From positions 2,170,001 to 2,234,000 of the forward strand of contig JACONQ010000011.1 in NCBI GenBank assembly GCA_014281115.1: DNA of 64,000 nt, read 5' to 3'. Under the pieces are notes generated by a model that ran no database searches, was not told where the DNA came from, and saw nothing but the letters and a program-made list of their open reading frames with translations. The stretch comes from Laburnicola sp. R22_1. Lineage: Eukaryota > Ascomycota > Dothideomycetes > Pleosporales > Didymosphaeriaceae. Shown here piece after piece: positions 55,546 through 64,000 of this stretch. The position numbers and the translations under genes are program-made. Positions within the stretch are counted from its first letter, which is position 1. Every line of letters begins with the position of its first letter.

Positions 55546-56398
55546 CTATATAAGGTAGAGAATTGACAAATTACGGATATGGACCATTGTTCAATGGGGA
55601 AGCATAGCTAGGCGCTGTGAAGAGGGAGCTCATCCGATACCCAGTAGTAGAAAATAGACGTGTTGATGTAGATATGACATGCACAACATGATCACTTACC
55701 GTGGGTCGATATGGTACATGACACTCTCCACATAAGATCAGCGACTGGATTCTCGAGGCATGTCTTGACAGTTCCAACAATGTGTCCACTAGTTTCATCT
55801 TCTCCTTGGTACATGCTACAACTGCCCGATGCCGTGCTCATGATCATCATGCCTGGTTTCATTCAAGTCCGAGTCGGACCCCAACTCAAGCTCCGGTTGG
55901 TGGTTTCTCAGCGGACGCTCTAGCGAGTGAAACGCCCTCAGGCGGGTGGGTATGCCACGTCGAACGCGCAATCATCGTCAAAAGGGACCCCAGAAAATCG
56001 TCTTCAACAGAGAGGACCCGAGAAGGTCTCTCTACTAGGCGGCAGATTTGGCGACGTGCTTCGAACCTGAAACCAGGCTCCCGGGTCTATTGTCGGTCGG
56101 CCGCTTGGACCCGTGTCCCGTGGACATACATGTTCGATTTGGGGTCTGTCTTTTCTTCCCCGTATACCTACGAGCGAGAGCAAAGTAAAGTAGATGCGCC
56201 AGGATCGATGATGGATGGACGTATCACTTCGCTTGCAGCATTGAACGGGACCTCTCGGATCCATCGGGGCACGTATTTACCTCCTGTCCTGGACTCGTCG
56301 TCCATGTTTACCTAACAGGCACTGCTCATCATGCAGAATATGTCCACCGACGCGGGGTAAGCGCACGGGACGACGATCTCGGAGCAGACCCTGTGTTA

Positions 56399-56420
56399 TT
56401 GTTGTTGTTGTTGTTGTTGT
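56399..56420. repeat. (TTG)n microsatellite
   Basis: About seven TTG units, the last followed by TGG. Confidence 0.85.
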
Positions 56421-57267
56421 GGCAGCATGCTCGGTGGAGAAACGGTGGTGCTTCGGAAAAGACTCTGTTAGAGGGTCCGGCTCAGGCTCAGCGACAGGCT
56501 CTGGCTCTGTTGGATGTGCCTCGAGCTCGAGGTCGTCATACCTAATGCAGCAGATGGGACAGGCTGCGCCTGGCGTGATGAGAGTGCCGATATCAACAGG
56601 GGCGAGGCGAGGCGGGCGAGGAAACTTCGGTAGCTATCGTGGTGTGGTGCGGTGAGTGGAGGCTCGAGATGGGCTGTTACCTAGCGAGGCTGAAGTTCTA
56701 TTGTAGGTATTTTATATAGAGACTAAAGTGCCCGCGAGATATAATGTATGTATGGTACTTGATGAATTCATTCATTCATTACAACTGTTGTGTTAGACTT
56801 CAATGTTGTGTCGTGGTGGTTTCGCTAGATGGTAGTTTGTACGTATATCTTGCGATGATGCATCTACGGGTAGCTAGCTATAAGTGATGTCTTTTTCAAC
56901 GATCAGTCGTTCAGTCGATCATCCGTATCGAGAGAGTCATATCTTCTCCTATGTGAATGAAACGTGATGTGAATGTGTCCTATCAAATCCCTTGAATTCA
57001 ACCACAGTGGAATTTTTATTCTCTGCGGCAAACAGATTTTTAGAGTAGTTTTCAAGGAGCTTATATATTATATCCACCTTGAATTACTCTTTTTCCGTTT
57101 TCATAGCAGCAGGAGTGATTCCTGCTATGATTTGTTGTTTTAATGTCGCGGTATCTTGCTATCCACGGTAGGACGATAGAGGCTTTTTCATCTCAGATAA
57201 TATCACCAAAGAAGCAGAGAGCACCCGACTTTACTCTTCTTATCAAAAAAAAACCCCAAAAAAAACT

Positions 57268-57285
57268 CTTAGTCGCAAAAAAAAA
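57268..57285. repeat. isolated copy of the foldback terminal sequence
   Basis: CTTAGTCGCAAAAAAAAA matches the right end of the foldback (TTTTAGTCGCAAAAAAAA at 55528-55545). It lies in an A-rich stretch just 100 bases from the end of the SDR gene and may be the relic of a second insertion. Confidence 0.5.
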
Positions 57286-57384
57286 TTTAAATCATATATT
57301 TTACACTGCAATTTTTGAAGACGTAACGTTTCTGGTGGCTTGTGTGATCTAATTATGTTTGACCTAGTTTTGATCATAGTCTCT

Positions 57385-58335
57385 TCAAGCATCAACCTTC
57401 TGCAGCTGCTTTGCAAGTTCAACATAAGACCCGCTCTTAATCTCCTCCAAGATCCCCCTTTGAGCCTCAATGCTCCAGCCAAGCTGCTCCCGCGCTTTCT
57501 TGCTTGAAGCCCGGTTTGTCGCCGTCAAGAAAAACGCTAGAAATTCACCGATCCTTGCTTTGGCGTCATCAACGTCGAGTTGATCGCAAGGGATCGCGAG
57601 AGTTTCGCAAATGGACTTGGCGATTTGGCTCTGAGAGATATTCGTCTCAGAGGTGGCGTTGTACGACTCCCCCATCTTACCCTTCTGGACAACGAGAAGG
57701 AACAAACGAGCAGCGTCTTCGACATGAACCGTCGTAGTCAGAGCTGTTCCTGGCTCAATGAAGAATCCCGAGCCTTGCGAAGCCCACATTCCCATGAAGA
57801 TCTTGACCCCACTCCCTGCACGGCCGTAGACCCATGGTGCAAGGCGCACGTAGCAGACGCGGATCCCTTGATCGGTGTACTTCATCCTGTTGTTCTCAAA
57901 ACCCTCTTGGAACACATGGCCCTCAGGCCATCCAGGCGAGGACTCGTCCGTCTCCTCCCCCTCTGGATGAGGAGCTGCGTTCAGAGATCCACTAGTGATG
58001 ATGAGTGGCTTGTTGGTACCTTTCACACCCTCAGCAAGGGCATCATGGGCGGCAAAGTTGATGGCAAAGCGTTCGTCGTGATTGATATTCCAGCCGCTAG
58101 CGATAGCATCCGCAATGTTGATCACGATGTCCGCCTGGGAAGCTCCATGTGTGAGCACGTCAAGGGACTTGATGTCGCCGCGAAGGGGATTGGCTCCAAG
58201 AGAGCGTAGTTTGGCGTCGCTCGATTCAGAGCGAGACAGGGCATTAACAACGTAGCCTTGGGCAATGGCGTGCTCGATGACGGCGGAGCCGAGGTAACCA
58301 GAACCGCCAGTGATGAAGATAGTTTGCTTGGACAT
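57385..58335 (-). CDS. NAD(P)-dependent epimerase/dehydratase-type atypical SDR
   Basis: Single exon, 316 residues, ATG at 58335. The Rossmann N-terminus MSKQTIFITGGSGYLGSAVI has the extended-SDR motif TGGxGYLG, and GDIKSLDVLTHGASQADIVI places the acidic Asp. Then PLIITSGSLNAAPH, VRLAPWVYGRAGSGVKIFMG and a C-terminal domain with YNATSETNISQSQIAKSICE. At the usual catalytic YxxxK the sequence is NNRMK, so Asn replaces Tyr, which is seen in atypical SDRs that reduce or bind but do not use the classic proton relay. The family contains uncharacterised fungal oxidoreductases close to NmrA/epimerase types; substrate unknown. It sits alone between a repeat-rich region and the ATG1 promoter. Confidence 0.85.
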   Translation of the reverse strand: MSKQTIFITGGSGYLGSAVIEHAIAQGYVVNALSRSESSDAKLRSLGANPLRGDIKSLDVLTHGASQADIVINIADAIASGWNINHDERFAINFAAHDALAEGVKGTNKPLIITSGSLNAAPHPEGEETDESSPGWPEGHVFQEGFENNRMKYTDQGIRVCYVRLAPWVYGRAGSGVKIFMGMWASQGSGFFIEPGTALTTTVHVEDAARLFLLVVQKGKMGESYNATSETNISQSQIAKSICETLAIPCDQLDVDDAKARIGEFLAFFLTATNRASSKKAREQLGWSIEAQRGILEEIKSGSYVELAKQLQKVDA

Positions 58336-60048
58336 GGTGTATGGGCGGCTGCGTTTGTTGCTAAGTGGAGAAGATAGCGAAGATTCGTGGTGCAGAGGAT
58401 TGAGGCAGAAAAGCTGTTTGTGAATAAACCGTATCTGAGAGAATTGCTGCGGGATGTGTGTGCTTTATAGTCTTCTTGATATACACGGTACAGACACAAG
58501 AGGGCGGATGTAACGGGATTACCAGCATAACTGTAAGGAGATAGGAATATATGTGGCGTGTATCTAAGCTCTCCACGATGCGTAGAGAGGGCTATCCATG
58601 CTGAAGAGTTGAAATCGTGTCTATATCCAGGAACGCACTAATCCCATGTCGTATCCACGAAAGGCCCAGGTCTAAGCAAGGCTACCATGGCAGGTTCTAT
58701 TGTCGCACGGGAGAATACGCTAACCTTTTGTCGTATGTAAGAAATAGTTGGATGGTCCCGGACGAGCGTGGTGCGACAGGAAGAGATGGAGGCGTCGTGT
58801 AGGAGCGGAAATAGGAGCGGAGGTAAGGTCTGCATCCGCCGAATCACCGGCAATATCTTTCGACGACGACATTACGCAGAATTGCATGTTCACATGAGCT
58901 TCTCCCTCGCAGAGACGTGAGCAACTTGTATAGAGTCAGCGAGAGCATGGCAGGCGCTCTGGATTTTGGCTCCTGGCTTCGGATTCCAAGGTCCGAGGTG
59001 TCCACGGCTGATGTACTTGGCCCAGTGACCAGTCAGGCGTCACCGGGTGCGAGGCTCAGCGGGTTGATGAGACATTAGACCTGATAACGTGCGCTTGAGC
59101 CTCAGCACTCATGCGCCACAGAAGTGGTTCATAGCGAGCATTTGGCGAAGCATGCGGAGTGAGCGCGCGTCGTATGACGGCATAATGTACCGTCCAGGTG
59201 GGGTCAGCAAGCAGCGAGCACTGCTCTTGGTGTACCTTGGATGCCGGTGCCTGGTAGATGCTCCACGATAGCTATCGTTATCGGACGCATGCAGATGCAG
59301 GGCACGGCAACCGACTACAATAGGCTTCTGCAGGCGAGATGGCATGCCCTGCCGTGGGTGTGTGCGCGATTGGTCCGGTAGCCTGTCTGCCAGCGCAGGT
59401 CCCTGTGTAGGTATTGGCGTCGAGGGCACGAAGCTGGCTGCAGCCTGGAAACGGGTGTCTTTTGATGCGTTCCTTTGACGCGTGTGTGGGATGACACAGG
59501 GCGCGTCCAGTCATATGACGGCGATGAGGGGGCGCATCCCTCACAGGTGCGTCGACCCGGCCAGCGCCCTGCCCTTATCCTTATCGGCCTGCCGCCGCCT
59601 AGCCACGTCGGGCAACGGCCCCCTCCAAGCTATCCAGAGGTAGTAGCAGTGTGACTCTCCGTCCTCGCCCAGCAGCGCGCCCGGTGTGCTGCTCGCATCT
59701 TCTTCTCTTCCACACCACGAGCCCTTCCACACCTCTTCCCTCCTATCCTTCCTTCGCCCTGTCGCCTTTCTCTCTCCCCACACCCCGACCACCACCACGA
59801 GTACCCCGCTGTCGAGCCGTGTAGCCTCGACCGCCCCGCCGCCTGGCTGCTCTACCACCACCACCACCACCACCATCCCTATCTCCTCCTTGACCTGCCG
59901 CGCTCGGCACTCCTTCCTCGTCGTGGTCGCAAGCCCATGTGCGACCGCCTCACACCGACCCTGTATCCGCATCTGCGCCGGTAGCTAGGTCGAGTGGGAA
60001 CGCCCAAGAGAGGGGCCAGGACCAGGCTGGTCGCCCAGCGCCGCCATC
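58336..60048. other. 1.7-kb promoter and leader region of ATG1
   Basis: Divergent promoter of the SDR (minus) and ATG1 (plus). It contains a (CCA)n run at about 59854-59876 and C/T-rich leader sequence from about 59690. The 143-codon minus frame at 59541-59972 is the antisense of that run (poly-Val) and not a gene. No other feature seen. Confidence 0.5.
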
Positions 60049-63000
60049 ATGGCAGCTCCATCCAACAACCCACTGCGGGCGCGTAGGGCGGCACCCCAGG
60101 CGTCGCCTGCCTCGTCCGAGATGATTGGAAACTTCAAGCGGCTTGAACACATTGGCAAAGGGAGCTTTGCGGAGGTCTATCGCGGCATTCACGTCGTACG
60201 AACCCCCTCTTTCCTTTTGCCGCTTGTACGCAACATATCGAACATCCCACCGGTCCCACCGGTTGTCTGTTGGACCTGCACCGAACAAAACGCATGCTAA
60301 CCTGGGTTGGCTTCTAGGAAAAACGCCAGTCCGTCGCCATCAAGTCGGTCAACATGAGCAAGCTGAACAAGAAGCTCAAGGACAACCTCGTATCCGAAAT
60401 CTCTATCCTACGCAGCCTGCATCATCCACATGTCGTCGCTTTGATCGATTGCCACGAGACACCCTCACGGATGCACATCATAATGGAGTTTTGTGAGCTT
60501 GGTGATCTATCCTCGTTCATCAAGAAGCGTGCCGATCTCGCCAACCACCCATCGACCCAGCGCATGATTGAGAAATACCCAAATCCAAACATAGGAGGCT
60601 TGAATGAAGTCATCGTCCGCCATTTCGCAAAGCAGACGGCCAGTGCGCTCGAATTCTTGCGCTTCAAGAACTACATCCATCGTGATCTAAAACCGCAAAA
60701 CCTGCTTTTGAATCCGTCCTCGCTGTTCTACTCGCAGAGTGGCACACTCGAACGCATGCCTCTAGCTGCTGATGCTAACTCACTTATTCCCGCTGCCGGC
60801 GTTGATTCTCTCCCCATGCTCAAGATTGCTGATTTCGGGTTCGCTAGGATCCTGCCAAATACGTCCCTTGCTGAAACACTCTGCGGCTCTCCACTATACA
60901 TGGCTCCGGAAATCCTGCGATACGAAAAGTACGATGCCAAGGCTGATCTGTGGTCTGTGGGTACAGTTCTATTCGAGATGATGTCCGCTAGACCTCCATT
61001 CAGGGCCAACAATCACGTTGAATTGCTCAAGAAGATCGAGGAGCGGAAAGATCAGATACGGTTTGCAGATGGCCTCGTCTGTAGCAGGGCAATGAAAAAC
61101 CTTATACGTGCCCTGCTAAAGCGCCAGCCTACGGAACGCATGTCCTACGACAGCTTTTTCGCCGATCCCGTCATTCGCGAAGATATTCCTGGTCTTGTAG
61201 AGGAAGATATCCCGGAGCCTGTGGCACCAGAGCCTGTCGCTCAGACCAAGCCATCGCAAAAGCTACCAGCCGAAATGGATCGGCGAGCTTCCGAAAGTCC
61301 GTATTCACAGTCGCCCAAGGGGACGTCGTATGGCACCACGCCGCCATCAAGGCCTGCCTCTCGCCCAAACTCTGGTCAATTTACCACAACTCAGTTGCGG
61401 TCTGCATCTGTGCGCAGATTGAGCAACCCTCCACAATCACCCGTCGAAGAGCATCCTTCCCAGCGGGAACAACGAAGGCCTAGTCTCACCAATGCCGCCA
61501 CGGCGCCTGTTCGCCCACAGACTCTCCATGAACAAGTGGTGGATGCTACGTATGCTGGGAGTAGGCGGCGCGTTTCGCGCGATGAGGTCCTGACTCCGCC
61601 CTCCGGACTCAAGGAGCATCTCGAACGCGAACGCATACCGCAACGGCCGGAAGCTGCAATGAGGGAAGCAGCAGAACGAGCCACCCAAGATGCTGCTATT
61701 GATGAAGGCTTTGTCTTCGTCGAGAAGCGGCGCGTAGAGATAGACGCACTGGCCGATGAGATTGCGGCAAGCCCCCAGACTGCAAGGGATCGTACGATTA
61801 CAAGGGAGGCTGCTATGAAGCGACGAGCGACCACTCAAGGCTCGCCGACATCTACCACCGGCGCAACCGTTCCGTCAAGGGCCATTCAGATCCAACACAA
61901 GCAGCCTGCCGTGCATCAGCGGACCGGGTCATATGAGCGCCGTTACCGGCCGAGCCTTGAGAGCGCAACGTCAGCACTTTCGAAAGCTATGAACATGGTC
62001 AATATTCGAGGGCTCGGACTTTCGCCACCCATGATGAAAGGTGCATCTCCGCCTCAAGGTTACGCAGGATTCCCCGTTTACCCTACAGCTCAGAGCAGTG
62101 TCTTGTTGGTGGGAGATAATGGAAAAGTCGCAGACAAGAGTGAAGACGCCTCGATCATCAAGAAAATTGAGCAACTTGCCCAGCTTAGCCATGTTGTGTA
62201 TGGTTTCGCAGAGGTCAAATACAAACAGCTTGTGCCGGTTGCGCCTAGTGATCAGGGCCTCGGGATTGGAACGAAAGGCGTCAGAAGGGCAAATACTGAC
62301 GAGGCCGAGGAAGATGATGATGACGATTTGACGCCTGATACCGTTCTGGTCATATCTGAAGAAGCTCTAGTTCTCTACGTCAAAGCTCTTGGAATGCTCA
62401 ACAAGGCCATGGACATCACAGCAAGCTACTGGAATCGCAACGATCGTAGCCCGTCTTCCGAGGGAGTAAATCGTGCAGCAGCCAATACAGAACGTTTCCA
62501 AGATGTAGTCAAGTGGCTTCGCGATCGATTCAACGAGTGTTGCATCAAGTCAGAGATTGTGGCACGCAAGTTGAAGCAGGCACAGATACTACTCCCATCC
62601 GATCATCCTAGCCATCCCAACAACCGGTCGGCAGCTTCTGGATCTGCTACTACAGTCGGTTCTGCTGACAACATTCTTCTCACTACTGGCGTCACAGCAG
62701 AGAAGCTGATGTACGAGCGCGCCCTTGAAATGAGCAGGACTGCCGCTGTGAATGAGCTTGTGGGAGCCGATCTTCCGGGCTGCGATTTAAACTACTGGAC
62801 TGCCATTCTGATGCTCGAAGCTATTCTTGAAGATGAGGACGAGTCGTCTAGCCATAAGTTCGACAGCCAAGAAATCGATGGTTTGGAAACCGACGACCGG
62901 CAGTCCATTCAGAAGCGTGAGTACCCTTTTCTCGTCGACAGCACGAACTCCACTGATGTTAGAGCAGTCTTGGAAGGCATGAAATTACGACATGCATCAC

Positions 63001-63113
63001 TCAAGAAGAAGTTGCAATTGCAGAAAGCACAGAAACGCGCGTCCATCACAAGCGCGCCTACACCTCATCCAGTGAATCGCAGCTCACCTTCATCTCAAGG
63101 CGCTGCAAGATAA
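60049..63113 (+). CDS. ATG1: serine/threonine protein kinase ATG1 (autophagy initiation)
   Basis: Kinase that with Atg13 and Atg17 starts autophagosome formation and the Cvt-like pathways at the phagophore assembly site. Exons 60049-60195 and 60318-63113 over a 122-nt intron (GTACGA...TTCTAG) give 980 residues. Kinase domain ~28-330: glycine loop [22 protein letters not shown] Lys, [12 protein letters not shown] (~168-179), DFG in [11 protein letters not shown] and APE in [20 protein letters not shown]. It has the Atg1-type insertion between catalytic loop and DFG. A disordered Ser/Pro-rich middle contains [12 protein letters not shown] (~513), an Atg8-interacting (AIM/LIR) motif found at this spot in Atg1. 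The C-terminal MIT-like EAT domain shows [28 protein letters not shown] and [15 protein letters not shown]. Length is usual for Pezizomycotina. The start has an A at -3 position region (ATCATGG) and no competing upstream ATG in frame. Confidence 0.95.
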
Positions 63114-64000
63114 CGCGCGGTACATCCATGACGATTGAGAAAGACTATTCGAAGCACCGATGGGCTTCGAGCTATGTTTCTGCATTATCTTTTTCGAATT
63201 ACAGCATTGCATTTCAGGCGTTTGGTTCGGGATCGGCGCATAAGGTGCCTCTCCCCCTCTTTTTCAGACTTTGTATACTCTTATCTATTCCGTCTTCCAT
63301 CATACTTTGTTTCCTTTTTTACTCGATGCGTCACGCTTGCAACTTGGGGGCGTCAGGATTTCCCCTCGAAGCGTAACAGCGTCTCGAGGAGAGCCTCATT
63401 CAGATTGTCTCGCATATGATACCAAATCCCCCGCGGACCGTAGCGTGCTCCTACGGCGTCTTGGGCATCGAATTTGTTTGCGGTTCTGGTTTTGATATGT
63501 CACCGTGTACTTGGTTGGTGTACATGCTGGGGCATTATATCATGGGCATTGTTTTTTTCCATGGTTCTGGCGAACGGGGTTGGTGGCTTGGATGGTGGCT
63601 TGGATCAAGGCAATGGACTAGATTGACAACTCAGGGGGGATGACTGGATGCGTGGGGCGAGGAAGGAATTATACCTAGTGTGCAGAGATCAATGTAAGCA
63701 TGTGTCGCGAAAGCTTGAATAAAGTCTCCTCGGCTTGCCGTTTCACATAAAGTGGTATATCTTGTGGAGTGCTACAAGAGCAGGTGCAGATTGCAATCTT
63801 AGCTGCGAGGCTAACCTTGCACACTATAGCGGAGCTAGAGCTTCACAATTAGCTCGGCACTTGTACGATAGCTAGCGCTTACAGGATTTAATTCCTAGAA
63901 GACTAATTTAATAGGTCTAAGTATTATAAAAGAGTAAGCTTAACTATTATAGAGCTTATATATAGTGTATATAGGGCATAAATACTAAAATCGTTAAAGC
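63114..64000. other. 3' flank of ATG1 and start of an AT-rich segment
   Basis: No gene is supported in 63114-63850. From about 63890 the sequence becomes TpA-rich in the same style as 43560-45320, suggesting a RIP-affected repeat beginning at the window edge. Confidence 0.5.

Larger units (their letters stand above)
55035..57384. other. 2.3-kb intergenic region containing a foldback element and repeats
   Basis: Holds the foldback at 55109-55545, a TTG microsatellite at about 56399-56420 and a second copy of the foldback end at 57268-57285. Frames here (55782-56315 and others) start at GTG/TTG or lack character; a 76-codon ATG frame at 55571-55798 (minus) is unsupported. Confidence 0.5.

Noticed and set aside
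55571..55798. 75-residue ATG frame on the minus strand next to the foldback
   Set aside because: Short, isolated and without splice partners or family resemblance; kept out of the gene list.
59541..59972. 143-codon minus-strand frame with a Val run
   Set aside because: It is the antisense of a CCA microsatellite and C-rich leader upstream of ATG1.

Overview
The window is nuclear DNA of a filamentous ascomycete, most likely a Dothideomycete of the Pleosporales type. Genes are GC-moderate with many short introns (about 47-122 nt, GT...AG, CTAAC/CTGAC-like branch sites). They lie on both strands without operons. Part of the window is AT-rich, TpA-laden sequence in which stop codons fall where Gln or Trp is expected, the footprint of repeat-induced point mutation (RIP). 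Many reading frames that look longer begin at TTG or GTG; starts here were moved to the first plausible ATG. No rRNA, tRNA or CRISPR was found.

Left half (1-40000): conserved housekeeping and signalling genes. In order: the 3' end of the proteasome beta-3 gene (1-224), PRP28 spliceosomal helicase (738-3032), a 2EXR/F-box-like protein (3553-4599, minus), a mitochondrial-type N-terminal exon or small gene next to UMP-CMP kinase (5059-6131), eIF3m (6401-7766, minus), a small coiled-coil protein (8077-8762), the PalF/Rim8 arrestin of pH signalling (9248-11847, minus), a CSC1/TMEM63-type channel (13032-15733), a large F-box protein (16398-20073), THOC5 (20489-21267), an IRC20/SHPRH-type SNF2-RING protein (21858-26487), an MFS exporter (27183-29161), a RING protein (30399-33940, minus), a 2OG-Fe(II) oxygenase-like protein (34695-35934, minus) and a superoxide-dismutase-fold mitoribosomal protein (38585-39531, minus).

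Middle (41574-50842): a decayed accessory island. It holds two cytochrome P450 relics and an NRPS-like adenylation-thiolation-reductase gene on the minus strand. That gene has lost parts of its adenylation core, carries stops and frameshifts, and is split in its reductase domain by about 5.1 kb. The split is flanked by a perfect 13-bp direct repeat and ends in an A-run, as a poly(A)-type retroelement would. A 3.3-kb PIF/Harbinger transposon, with inverted repeats, a TAA target duplication and RIP-type stops, is nested inside that insertion.

Right part (52149-64000): a secreted GPI-type DUF7707-like protein, NAD-dependent glycerol-3-phosphate dehydrogenase, a roughly 430-bp foldback element, an atypical short-chain dehydrogenase/epimerase (minus) and the autophagy kinase ATG1. 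The right edge turns AT-rich again, suggesting another RIP-affected repeat starts there. All functions are inferred from sequence reading alone; no database search was run.
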